This document shows positions 1 to 9,831 of a stretch of 64,000 nucleotides of DNA, piece after piece. This stretch comes from Ooceraea biroi (Eukaryota; Arthropoda; Insecta; Hymenoptera; Formicidae): contig NC_039515.1 of assembly GCF_003672135.1 (NCBI RefSeq), forward strand, positions 9,858,001-9,922,000, given 5' to 3'. Every line of letters begins with the position of its first letter. The stretch's first letter is position 1. The notes under the pieces were generated by a model, which was not told the origin of the DNA, did no database searches, and worked only from the letters and a program-made list of their open reading frames with translations. Made by a program: the position numbers and the translations under genes.

Positions 1-71
1 ACATGTAATAGATGTCACAAAAGCCTTTATATTAGGAGGTGGACAGTGACCAAAATAATGTTATTAATAAC

Positions 72-201
72 AGGGCAGCGATCACTTAACTGTTCTCTTA
101 GAGAGGAAACGTGATAAGTTTCATTAATATATATGGAATTTATCAATGACACTTTTCGCGTTTCTTCTTTAGCAGAACAGTTATAAGTGATCGCTGCCCT
201 A
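72..201. mobile_element. Short hairpin MITE
   Basis: The ends are a 16-bp inverted repeat (AGGGCAGCGATCACTT at 72-87, its complement at 186-201) around about 100 bp of AT-rich DNA. No coding capacity is visible. The flank contains GTTATTAA on both sides, but I cannot define a clean target duplication, so the superfamily is left open. Confidence 0.6.
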
Positions 202-277
202 GCTGTTATTAATTATTTCTGTGGAATATTTTCTATAAAATAAGTGTAGAATATAACGTATAATTATTTATTTTTTC

Positions 278-863
278 TTAAAAATTTGGCTGAACAGTTT
301 TTAACAGATCTAAAATGGCATTTTTGAGTCCATAATGAACATATTCTCCAGGAGGAACATCACGCACAATAATATTTTTTGGAGTCTTCAGCAATGTCTT
401 AGGATCAAGTGGAAGATTTTTCACGTCTTCTCCATTAACATTTTTTAATAATTGCAGTAGTGCACCAGCTGCTGCATGAGAAATGTTGTATTCACATATC
501 CATTGACTTAATTGCTCGTTAAAGTTAATACTTTCCTGGCGTCTTAGAATATTTACATCACAATTTTCTCGATTATCACTATCCGACTCTGATTCCATAT
601 CAGAATAACATTGGAACACACATTATATTTTTCTTATCGAGTCTGATTTGGGTTTCTGGATGTGCTTGCACATGGTTATTTTCAATATTTTCACTTTGAG
701 CAACTTCACTTTGAACAACTTCAATATTTTCACTTTGAGTTGCATGATTATGCAACTCACAAACTTTACGAAGTCTTCTGGTTTTTTGACTTGCTGACAG
801 GCTTTTAAAATCTTTGCGGAAAGACATTCTGACATTCACAATAACAGTTTTGCAGGTTATCAA
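278..863 (-). pseudogene. Transposon-derived protein relic (LPxDxxTLLKTP family)
   Basis: Two overlapping minus-strand reading frames look like the N-terminal part of one protein. The upstream part (863-600) is basic near its start and has a short duplicated segment (VVQSEVAQSENIE). The downstream part (619-278) is acidic at first and then contains LPLDPKTLLKTPKN and GEYVHYGLKNAI. That pattern resembles an uncharacterised invertebrate protein family that I associate with DNA transposons; this is recalled similarity, not a search result. The frame change near 610 is either a frameshift or a small intron. The protein ends at 278 without a recognisable catalytic domain, so it is partial. No host function is proposed. 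Confidence 0.4.
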
Positions 864-870
864 ATCTAGC

Positions 871-1103
871 TATAATCAGAGAGAAGCCTGAGAGCGGTCA
901 CGCTCGCGTTTTAACTGTAACGCCTCAAACGTGGACATATGCGTTCCACTTGACACTCCCAACGCTCGCGGCGTCATTCTATCTTTATTCAATATTCAGT
1001 GAGCAATAAAGACAGAATCACTTCAATCACTTCAATGTCCACGTTTGAGGCGTTACAGTTAAAACGCGAGCGTGACCGCTCTCAGGCTTCTCTCTGCTAT
1101 AAT
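871..1103. repeat. Inverted repeat with 68-69-bp arms
   Basis: Arms 871-938 and 1035-1103 are near-perfect reverse complements around a spacer of about 96 bp. The arms are GC-richer than their surroundings (for example ACGCGAGCGTGACCGC). This looks like a non-autonomous inverted-repeat element, and no target duplication was resolved. Bases 1104-1423 hold no gene that I can see. Confidence 0.6.
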
Positions 1104-1423
1104 ATACCGAGGTCATCGACTATACTGAGAACACATTATGATCTCGTTTCCATGATATCTTTTATATTTCTTTCTAAGGATAACATCGCGAGTTCTCTTA
1201 TTAGACACCTCTACAAATAGACAACATAAAGAGCTCGTTTCAAAGATGTTTCTTAGAATGACAACTTAAAGAACTCATGTTCCCAACGATGCTGACTGGG
1301 ATGATATTGCCTTTGAAGCAAAGTAAAATACATTCATTCATTGATGTTCATCAATAAAATAATTCATCAGTAATAACTGAAAAAATAATGGGTTTACTTA
1401 TAAAACATAATGATTTCTGAATA

Positions 1424-2097
1424 TATAATATATAATATAAGAATGGCTCTTTGTCAATGTGCCAACAATTCACGCTTTTTAAAGGGAAACTTGGTGAATA
1501 CTTGGTTTAGCTATGTATGTGTATATCTATATATCTTATATATATAGATATATATGCATATCTATATACATCTTATATATATTATGTATTTTTTTCATTA
1601 AGTATTTTTCAGAAATCATATTTATTATATTAATTAGATTGCAAATATTAAATAAAAACGTACAATAAAAATAATAAATACATTTTATATATAATGTTTT
1701 TATAACTTTTTAGTATTTACAATCTTCTGAATACTCGTATAATAAATTTAAATATAATTTCTGAAGTATTTTCAATTTATTTTAATAAGAGCTTTGTAAT
1801 TTGTGTGCAACATCATAGGAAAGTTTCAAAATTATTTCAATTAACCTTTAGTAATATATCAAAAAGATTTCAGCTATTTTAATAATCTTTCGGCAATATT
1901 TCAGAAAGGTTGCAGATTGATCTATACCTTTCAGCAACCTTTCTATAAGGTTTTGAATGCAAGTGTCGCGGACATTTTGCTATTCCGGAGTTGTCTCATA
2001 ACTGTTGCAGAAACATTTTGCAATATTTCTGAGATGCTTTCATCTGTCAGATGAAATACTTCTGAAATATTTCTGAAATGTTTTTGTGCTGTATGGG
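1424..2097 (+). mobile_element. Truncated copy of the CCCATACAGCAC element
   Basis: This stretch matches 58656-59327 and, inverted, 46194-46860 almost base for base. It ends in the family terminus GTGCTGTATGGG at 2086-2097. The opposite terminus is missing, so the copy is left-truncated. The interior is non-coding and packed with short self-complementary runs such as TTTCAGAAA and ATTTCTGAAA. Confidence 0.7.
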
Positions 2098-2380
2098 TAT
2101 TAATATTGAGGCTACATAATATCCTTTTATAACTGTAATATTACTTTGTTTTAAAACTTTATTATAACTGTGTTATTTCCTGGTTATAATAATATAACAG
2201 CAATATAAATGGAACATAACACGTGATATTACAAATGCTATATTATTATTACTTTGATGTTATACAACGTGTTATATAGAGATGTTATATTCATTTTATA
2301 TTATATATATTTAAAATGTTGCCTCTTTTCGTTGTTGGTATCCTTGCGTTCTTTTCAGTTTTTGCTGGTTTTTTATCGTG

Positions 2381-2937
2381 TCAGCGTGTTGTTGCGTGAT
2401 ATGGAAGTGCTCTCTTTATCCAAGGTAATCCTTAATTTCGAACATTGATTAAAAGTATTATTATAAAGACTAACTATTTGTGCATATATTTTTACTAGTA
2501 TTTTTTAACTTATTGCAGTTAACCTATGTATATGTAATTAAAATGGTGTAGTAGGTTATGTATGCAAAAGTCACATTGCAAGAATACAATACCGGTCGTC
2601 TTCACTTCTACGGAACATTTAGAAATGCTTATCATTATCAAATGTACACAACTCTAAAGATTGATAATGAAATTAAGTATTTCTAAATGCTCCGTAGAAA
2701 TGGAAATGATTCGGCGTTGCATTCTTGCAATGCGACTTTTGCATCTATATCCATTTTACATATGCATAGATTAATTGCAATAAGTTAAAGAATACTGGTA
2801 AAATTATATATGTACAAATATTTAGTTTTCTTTATAATATAATACTTATTTTGAATACTTTTAATATTAATGTTACTGTTAGAAAAGATTACCTTGGATA
2901 AAGAGAACTCTTCCATAACACGCAACAACATGCTGTG
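2381..2937. repeat. Long imperfect hairpin, about 560 bp
   Basis: The two halves pair around about 2655: GTTGTTGCGTGATATGGAAG near 2388 pairs with CTTCCATAACACGCAACAAC near 2909, and the inner segments around 2570-2640 and 2670-2745 also pair. The arms have drifted in places. Nothing in it looks coding. Bases 2098-2380 are AT-rich and contain GTTATA-type short repeats. Confidence 0.65.
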
Positions 2938-3015
2938 TATATTTTATATGTATATGTTTAGAGTGCAAAATATAATGATTAAATATTTCTATTTTTCCCT
3001 TTCCTCTGGAAAAAC

Positions 3016-3267
3016 TGCGTCATTATAATATAACTATAGCGTGATTGTATCGTATATGGTACTGTATTAACTTATGTATTTTATACACACTAATTCCAGG
3101 AAAGGTCTTTGAATTAATTTCGAGCGAAAGCAAATGAAATAGTTTGTTCTCGCTTAGAATTAATTCAAAGACCTTTTCTGGGATTAGTATGTATAAAATA
3201 TATACATAAGTTAATACAGTAACATATACGATAACAATCACGCTATAGTTATATTACAATGACGCAG
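3016..3267. repeat. Hairpin MITE, 252 bp
   Basis: Near-perfect inverted repeat folding at about 3140. The ends are TGCGTCATTATAATATAAC and its complement. The arms share CTATAGCGTGATTGT and a segment around AATTCAAAGACCTTT. Open frames here simply reflect the symmetry. Bases 3268-3590 are AT-rich with GTTATAT repeats and no gene. Confidence 0.65.
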
Positions 3268-3659
3268 CAAGTTATATTTCTGCTATATAACTGTTATATA
3301 ACTGTTATATAACATTTTAATTACTTGTTATATTTATATTATATTACTGTAATAATCCATGAGTGGGAAATTACAACTAACGTATACGTTACATGTAACG
3401 TATACGTTATATTACCTGTTACATTTCGTTATATAGTGGCAATATAATAGTAATATGTCTGTGTTTGCTGGGTTTTCTGCTCCAAAATGCTTAAACAATT
3501 GGATTTGGAACTTTGCAAAATGTCAGATTTTCACATTTTTATTTAAAATATATCAAAATCCTATTGAAAACTGCTTTAGACAAATAAGAGATAATGAACA
3601 TTAATTCGCCTCCGTTTGGAGAGTCTTTTAAGATTTTGATTACGACGAATGATATCCCG

Positions 3660-3903
3660 ATTGTAGAATCTTTGTATCTTTTAGTTTATGGCGTTATGGC
3701 GTTGTTATATAGAGAGTCCGCTAGATGGCGAGACCAGAGTTGGCGGTTTTTAGACAAGCAAGAAGAAGCTAAGCGCGCGAACAAGCAAGCGAGCGAGCTG
3801 CTGCGTACAGTCATAGTTTTCTTTTATATAATAAACTTTTGTTTAGTTGTAAAGTCGTAAGAGAGTTATTAATTGACATTCCTTATGTAAGTGGATATCT
3901 TAC
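3660..3903 (+). other. Candidate 5' LTR of the gypsy element
   Basis: The segment lies directly upstream of the gypsy gag region. It contains CTAGATGGCGAGACCAG, a TATAATAAAC polyadenylation-like stretch at about 3826-3834, and a TGTAGAATC start. At the other end of the element (about 8600) the sequence TGTAAGAATATCG may be the start of the 3' LTR, but the two are not convincingly identical. Assignment rests mainly on position, so the exact edges are uncertain. Confidence 0.3.
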
Positions 3904-4081
3904 ACTTTTATTATATAATTTGACCCCAAGCTATCCATTGAGCCTACTCTGAACTTGATCCGTTCAGCGGTTATTGAGATCTAATAATCTGAGTGCCTGC
4001 GAAAGCGTCGCTTCGCGTAATAGTGTCACGGTGCGGTCTCGCTGCGCGTATACTTGGCGCGAGACACTACCGTGTCTTGAT
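3902..4081 (+). repeat. R repeat, copy A (terminal part)
   Basis: This matches 37439-37627 in the same orientation, and 11209-11345 and 30238-30420 inverted. It ends in a compact terminus in which TCTCGC pairs with GCGAGA and GTGTCTC-like halves flank TACC. It carries the motif TACTTGGCG at 4051-4059. It lies between the gypsy leader and the first recognisable gag codons, so it appears to have inserted into or replaced the start of gag. Confidence 0.65.
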
Positions 4082-4082
4082 A

Positions 4083-4913
4083 TTTCCGACGATACAGTAG
4101 TTTTGTCAGCGCTAAACCAGTTAAAAGGCCGTGCTCTTGATTGGTATAACAGACAACCGATTGATTCAGTAGCGACGTGGGAAGAGTTTAAATTTCGCAT
4201 ATGAGGATATTTTGAGCGAAAGGAGTCATATACCATGACGTTGGCGAGGATAAATGCGCGTACCTGGAAGGCCCGTACGGAAAGATTCGTGGATTACGCG
4301 GAGGATAAGTTAAAGTTGATGCAATTTCTGAGACTGTTCCGAGAAGGAAGAAATAGAATTATTAACCGATGGAGTGAGAGAGCCGTGGTTGAGAAAGCTA
4401 GTGTTGAATTCCTGGGCGGTTACAGTGTCGAAATTTATAGAACATGTCCGAAAGATAACCGAGGATAGTATTCAGCAAAGGCGAACGAGTTTTGTAGGAG
4501 GAACCTCGTATAAGAAACCAAAGACAGCGGGAGTTAGCCAGGAAAAAACGTGTTTCACGTGCAAGAAGCCAGGACATTCGGCTAAGGACTGTAAGATGGC
4601 AGGCGTTACTTGTTTCAAATGCGGACAACCAGGGCATATCAGTTCGTCATGTCCGAAGAAAAATACAGGCAAAAGGGAAACATTGAACTTAGTAGAGGAA
4701 GCCAAGTCATCAGCAACAACAACTCCGATGATTGAGCAGGAAGAAGAAGCGGCTGCGTCAATTTATAAAATAGTGAAAAGTAAAGAAAAGGGACTGTGCG
4801 TTAGAGTAAAAAGCGTGGACAGTGAATTAAATAATTTTGGAGCATTGGTGGATACGGGTAGCCCAGTAAATTTAGTTAAAAAGTCAATATTTGATAAATT
4901 TTATAAAAGGTAG
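4083..4913 (+). pseudogene. Ty3/gypsy gag (nucleocapsid), broken
   Basis: Retrotransposon capsid/nucleocapsid region in three frames. The first part (4083-4204, frame opened upstream by R) contains LNQLKGRALDWYNRQPI and WEEFKFRI, typical of gypsy gag, and ends at a stop at 4202. The second part runs from 4235 to 4468. The third (4374-4913) carries two tandem CCHC zinc knuckles, CFTCKKPGHSAKDC and CFKCGQPGHISSSC, which bind the genomic RNA. Frameshifts or stops near 4202 and 4460 break it. It runs directly into the protease and is not functional as it stands. Confidence 0.85.
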
Positions 4914-5229
4914 AAAATTTTTTAGAGTACAAGAAAATTTACGTTTAAAGGGAGTAAATGATTCAATAATTAACGTGCAAGAAAAGATATATGATCAAAT
5001 TATTTTAGATAAATTGCCAGGAGAAATTTTCGATATAAAGTTATTGGTAGTAGACGATGTAACAATGCAGTACGATATGATATTAGGATGCGAATTTTTT
5101 AACGAATCAAATGTTAAGTTGTGGTATCAAAATGAGGAATTTAATTTTGAGAAAATCAATAAAAGTAGTCGAGGTATTGAAACTATATTACCGATAAATG
5201 CGATAGAAAAAGAAGATATGAATGAATGA
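4836..5229 (+). pseudogene. Gypsy aspartic protease region, broken
   Basis: The active-site motif LVDTGSPVNLV (D-T-G) lies at about 4848-4880 at the end of the gag frame. The rest of the protease, with hydrophobic strands such as FDIKLLVVDDV and the M-I-L-G-C-E-F segment, continues in a different frame from 4891 to 5229, so a frameshift lies around 4905. Downstream, AATGCGATAGAAAA occurs twice (about 5199 and 5243), a local duplication separating protease from RT. Confidence 0.75.
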
Positions 5230-5266
5230 ATGAAAGGAAGAAATGCGATAGAAAAGGAAATAAATA

Positions 5267-6590
5267 TTGTATGATTCCGTGATTGACAATCTGGAGGAAA
5301 GCCTTGATCTGAAATCTAAGGATAATTTGTTACATCTCTTACAGGAAATTGATCAGATGAAAGTGGAACCGATAAAAGACGATCATTATGTGAGAGTTTA
5401 CATCAAGGACCATTCATTGTTTAGATATGCGCCTAGAAGGATGTCGATAACGGAAAAGAAAGAGTTGGATGAGATAACAGACGATTTGTTGAGGAGAGGC
5501 GTAATAAAACCAAGCATATCGCCGTATTGTGCCAGAGTGGTATTGGTAGCCAAACGGAATGGAAAAAAGCGTATGTGCGTAGATTTAAGGCCGTTAAACC
5601 AGTATATTTTTCTGCAAAAGTTTCCGTTTCCGATACCGGAAGATCAAGTAGATAAGTTATACAATAAGAAATGGTATACAAAGCTCGACCTTAAAGATAG
5701 TTTTCACCAAATAAATATACATCCCGACTATACTAAGTATTTTGCTTTTGTAACACCAACCGGTTAATTTGAATTTATTAAATTACCTTTTGGGTATTCT
5801 GAATCCGCTGCCGAATTCCAAAAAGTAATATTATCAGTTTTTCAAGGATTAATTTGTGCAGGAATAATTATTATTTATATTGATGATATCTTAATAGCCA
5901 CTGAAGATCTTGCAGAACATTTTGAAATTTTAAAAGAAGTATTGATTATATGTAAGAAACAGAATTTTCAACTAAATTGGGCAAAATGTTTATTTATAAG
6001 GCAGGAAATTGAATATTTGGGATATTCCATTTTAGCAAAGGAAGTAACATTAAGTAAAAGGCATGTACAAGCGATTATAGATTTTCCACAACCACAATCG
6101 GTTAAACAAGTGCAAGCATTCCTTGGTTTGACTAATTATTTCCGTAAATTTATAAAAGATTATACATTAAAAGCAAGACCGATACAATTGTTAACTAGAA
6201 AGGAATTTAAATTTTCGGAAGATTGTATGAAAGCATTTGAACAGTTAAAGAAGGAATTAATATCTATGCCAGTTTTACATGTATACAACCCAACAGCCGA
6301 AACGGAATTGCATACGGATGCAAGTAGTCATGGTTTTGGTGCAATAGTATTGCAAAAGCAAAAGACAGGGAAAATGGCACCGATTGCGTACTTTAGTAAA
6401 GCAACTACCGAAACAGAGAGAAGGTATCATAGCTACGAGCTTGAGACATTAGCGATCGTAAAATCTATCGAAAGATTTCATGTGTATTTGCAGGGAATAC
6501 CATTTAAAGTAGTGACTGATTGTAATTCACTTGTTCTAAGGAATACCATTTAAAGTAGTGACTGATTGTAATTCACTTGTTCTAGTGATG
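5267..6590 (+). pseudogene. Gypsy reverse transcriptase-RNase H, broken
   Basis: The RT domain shows fingers/palm motifs in order: RMCVDLRPLNQ, KLDLKDSFHQI (catalytic D), the LPFG motif and YIDDIL (the YxDD box, about 5877). A stop codon at 5765 interrupts VTPTG/FEF. The connection and RNase H follow (LHTDASSHGFGAIVL, about 6300; YHSYELETLA; VVTDCNSLVL). A 46-bp tandem duplication at 6494-6585 shifts the frame, and a mariner is inserted at 6604. This is the copying enzyme of a Ty3/gypsy retrotransposon, clearly dead here. Confidence 0.9.
6494..6585 (+). repeat. 46-bp tandem duplication in RNase H
   Basis: Copies 6494-6539 and 6540-6585 are identical. The unit is not a multiple of three, so it frameshifts the RNase H reading frame. 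It ends 18 bp before the mariner insertion site. Confidence 0.85.
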
Positions 6591-6603
6591 AAGAAAATTA
6601 ATA

Positions 6604-7889
6604 TTGGGTCGTCCGGAAAGTTCGTGCTGATTTTGAAGGAAAATTCAAAGGTAACATTTTTTTATGTCGATAAATATTTATTGACTTATGTATGCACCGT
6701 TTTGTTTCACAACCTTTGTCCATCTTTCACGCAACTGGAAGATTCCATTCTCCCAGAACTTCTTAGGTTTCTCGGCGAAAAACTCCTCAAGGTGGTTTTT
6801 TATGTCGATCAAAGAGTTGAAGTTCTTGCCGCTAAGAGAATTTTGCAAAGACCTAAATAAGTGAAAGTCTGAAGATGCAATGTCTGGTGAATACGGTGGG
6901 TGAGGTGGCACATCCCAGCCAAACTCCAACAATTTTTGTCGGGTAGTCAAAGAAACATGAGGTCTGGCATTGTCCTGATGGAACACGACGCCCTTCCTAT
7001 TAGCTAATTCTGGACGTTTTTCCCGAATCGCTGTCTTTAATTCGTCCAGTTGCGAGCAGTACTTATCTGCATTTATCGTTTGGTTGTGTGGTAGGAGCTC
7101 ATAATATAGGATTCCTTTCCAATCCCACCAGACACAGAGCATGACTTTTTTTGGATGAAGGCCGGCTTTCGGAGTGGTTAATGTTGGTTCATTTCGCTTA
7201 TCCCAGGATCTTTTTCGTTCTACATTGTTGTAAATGATCCATTTTTCGTCACCCGTCACTAATTGCTTCAAAAATGGTACGTTTGCGTTGCGCTTGTACA
7301 GCGAGTCGCAGATGGAAATGCGATCCATTAAATTTTTTCGGCTAAATTATGCGGAACCCATACATCATAGCGATTTACGTAACCAAGCTTCACTACATGA
7401 TCGTGGACAGTGGTTTTCGATATTTTCAGTATCTCTGCTAATTCACGTGTCGTGTAGCGCGTGTTATTCTCGATCAGTGTCTTGATTTGGTCATCATCAG
7501 TAGTAGAGGGTCTGCCCGAGCGTTCTTGGTCTTTAAGGTTAAAATCACCAGCTCTAACCTTAGCGAACCACTTACGTACGGTTCTTTCAGCTAAAGCGCC
7601 TTCTCCGTAAACAGAACATATCGAATTTGTTGCTTGTGAGGCATTTTTGCCTTTCCGGTAATAGAAAAGCATCAAGTGTCTAAAATGTTCTTTGTTTTCT
7701 TCCATCTTCAAAAGAGTACAAAACTGACACGAATCAATTTATCTCAAACAACTTTTTTCCTAAAGATGCGTTGAAATGTCACCTTTAAGCATATGTATAT
7801 AAATCGTATGTTTTCAATAACATTGATATATTCAGACATGTTCCAACGCCATCTATTAAAAATCGGCACGAACTTTCCGGACGACCCAA
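6604..7889 (-). mobile_element. Full-length mariner transposon (1,286 bp)
   Basis: The ends are TIRs starting TTGGGTCGTCCGGAAAGTTC (6604) with the complement ending at 7889. TA lies on both sides (6602-6603 and 7890-7891), the mariner target duplication. Removing the element and one TA joins the gypsy RNase H frame exactly. The length is the classical mariner length. It contains one transposase gene on the minus strand. Confidence 0.95.
6678..7711 (-). pseudogene. Mariner transposase with a single frameshift
   Basis: Cut-and-paste DNA transposase that would bind the mariner TIRs and move the element. The N-terminal part (7711-7328, 127 aa) has the paired helix-turn-helix DNA-binding domain (RTVRKWFAKVRAG, then RSGRPSTTD and a second HTH). 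The C-terminal part (7328-6678, 216 aa) has the catalytic triad: GDEKW, HQDNARPH and YSPDIASSDFH, the mariner DD34D arrangement. The two parts together have normal mariner length (about 345 aa). They are separated only by a one-base loss in an A-run near 7333, so the gene is otherwise open. It could be a young copy or carry a base-calling error. Confidence 0.92.
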
Positions 7890-7891
7890 TA

Positions 7892-8547
7892 TTAACCCGC
7901 GTATAGCTCGATGGAGTTTGGCACTCCAAAATTATAAATTTGAAATGATACATAGACCAGCTGAAAAAATGACACACGTAGATTGCCTTAGTAGAAATAT
8001 AATGAATATTAGTATAGAAACAATTGAAAACGAGTTATTATATAAGCAATTAAAAGACGATAAAATTAAGCAAATTGCGGAGAAAATTGAATGACAAGGA
8101 AGTAAAGAGTTCACAATGACTAAAGGGTTAGTCTTTAGAATACACAAAGATAGAAATTTATTTGTAGTACCGGAAGGAATGATCAATAATGTAATTCGAA
8201 TATATCACGATGACATGGGTCACGTAGGAGTGACAAAAACTATGCATGGTATTTTAGGACATTATTGGTTCCCATGCTTAAAATTAAAAGTTCGTCAATA
8301 CATAGATGATTGCATTAAATGTTTATCATATTCAATAGTTGCGGGAAAGTCAGAAATGCAAATTTTTGAAAAAGATACAGTACCATGTAAAACGTTACAC
8401 ATTGATCATTTCGGACCATTGGAAAATACCGTAGAAAATTATAAATATATATTGGTAATAGTGGATGCATATACAAAATTCGTATGGCTCTATCCAACAA
8501 GATCAACAGGTAATGAGGAAGTTATATTGTTAGTAGGTATAAGTTAA
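7892..8547 (+). pseudogene. Gypsy RNase H end and integrase, truncated
   Basis: Continuation of the gypsy pol gene after the mariner. It opens with the RNase H tail (ARWSLALQNYKFEMIHRPAE, then HVDCLSRN). The integrase zinc-binding domain follows (IYHDDMGHVGVTKTMHGILG, then CIKC at about 8310), and the catalytic core with LHIDHFGPL and VDAYTKFVWLYP. One in-frame stop lies near 8092. The core ends at 8547 before the final glutamate, followed almost at once by gypsy-like pre-LTR sequence (GTCAGGCTGGCCGA at 8583), so an internal deletion removed the integrase C-terminus. No envelope-like frame is present. Confidence 0.85.
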
Positions 8548-8599
8548 AAGTTAGGTTGTAAAGTTCGAGGACGAACTAATTCGTCAGGCTGGCCGAAAC

Positions 8600-8630
8600 T
8601 GTAAGAATATCGAGAGAAGCCAGATAGAAG

Positions 8631-8631
<1 letters not shown>
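8600..8631 (+). other. Possible start of gypsy 3' LTR, truncated
   Basis: TGTAAGAATATCG follows a stretch (8570-8599) that resembles the segment preceding gypsy 3' LTRs. Only about 30 bp remain before an (AT)n tract and the Penelope palindrome. Confidence 0.3.

Positions 8632-8672
<41 letters not shown>
8632..8672. repeat. (AT)n microsatellite
   Basis: About 20 uninterrupted AT/TA units mark the junction between the gypsy remnant and the left arm of the Penelope palindrome. A second TA tract lies at about 9441-9468 inside the palindrome spacer. Confidence 0.9.
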
Positions 8673-8674
<2 letters not shown>

Positions 8675-9439
8675 GAGTTTATCACATATTCCTCTACATA
8701 CGGAATAGTAATAAAACTTTTATGCTTATTATCATTTAATTGTACCTCATCGTCATTATTGTTCTTATTCCTATGTTTAATAATTTTCAATCTATTTGTG
8801 ATGTGTTCATGTATAAAGTCCGGACGACAGTTATTAGTCAGAATCGATTTTACAATGTCTAAATTACTTTCGTGAAATCTGTTGTCAGATAATAAAATTG
8901 CTCTGTCGACGAGACTAGTTATAACACTAACCTTGTGTTTCAACGGGTTACTGACAAAGAAATTGATATAACGACCGGAAAAGGTCGGCTTCCTGTACCA
9001 ATTGTTAATTAAGATTCCACTGTCACGGATGACGGTCGTATCAAGAAAACGTACACTTGGCGCGAGACACTACCGTGTCTCTTGATTAAGAAAGTCATTG
9101 CATTCACGTTCCACCGTAAACTTTAATCTTGGGTGGTAGTTATTAAAGATATCTAAAACGTATTGTATCTTGTCAGTTGGTAAAATGGTAAAAATGTCGT
9201 CGACATATCTATAAAAGATTTTGACTTCAAACTCCAGACTTCCAATGCAACAACTCTCCAAGTCACTCAAAACCATATCCCCTAAAATTGGTGACAACGA
9301 TGAACCCATAGGACTGCCAAATATTTGTTTATAATATTGTCCATGAAACACAAAGCTAGTAGAGTCCAAATTCAGGTCAATTGCATAAAGAAATATAAGA
9401 AGCCAACTGGTTTCTGTTTAATAACTATATATGTAATTT
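8671..9439 (-). pseudogene. Penelope-like RT fragment, left arm of palindrome
   Basis: Minus-strand copy of part of a Penelope-like retroelement (PLE) reverse transcriptase. The 9369-9070 part carries IFGSPMGSSLSPILGDMVL and the catalytic YRYVDDIFTIL. The 8943-8680 part carries HKVSVITSLVDRAILLS, the conserved region after the palm. The frame is cut near 9085 by a short insert with the R terminus. This arm is a reverse complement of 9832-10600 and lacks the endonuclease end that the right arm keeps. Confidence 0.88.
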
Positions 9440-9831
9440 AGGTTATATATATATATATATATATATAGGTTAGCAGATAGATATAGAGATAGATAGCAGA
9501 TAGGTACAGAAAACAGGTGAGACAAATAAGGTAGTGAGACAAACAAGGTAGTGGTAGGATAAGCGTAAGAAGAAGAAAGCAAAGTAAGGACACTCGGTAT
9601 CAGGCGCTCATTACCAAAGGAAACAAGGGACCGCTATTCCGGAAGTAAAGATTGAGACGTGGAGAAAGAGAGGACTCGAGGCATCGGGATAAAGATTGAA
9701 GGAGGTCACTGATAAAGGAGCTTCGGTGAGGCCATTCCAATTTATAATCAGCATAAGGAAGAATTTGCGTGATTAGGCGAAAAAGACAATAGTGTAGGAA
9801 CATTGATAACTGTAAGAGACGAACATTGTTA
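9440..9831. other. Spacer of the Penelope palindrome
   Basis: Unpaired DNA between the two RT arms: a TA tract, GATA/AGATAG-rich short repeats (9472-9510), then about 300 bp of mixed sequence with an open minus-strand stretch (9803-9600) that I do not recognise. No convincing gene. Confidence 0.5.

Noticed and set aside
3594..3860. 88-residue open frame upstream of gag
   Set aside because: It overlaps the candidate gypsy 5' LTR and shows no protein motif.
9600..9803. Minus-strand open frame in the Penelope palindrome spacer
   Set aside because: No motif of RT, nuclease or any known domain, and no support from a mirrored copy.
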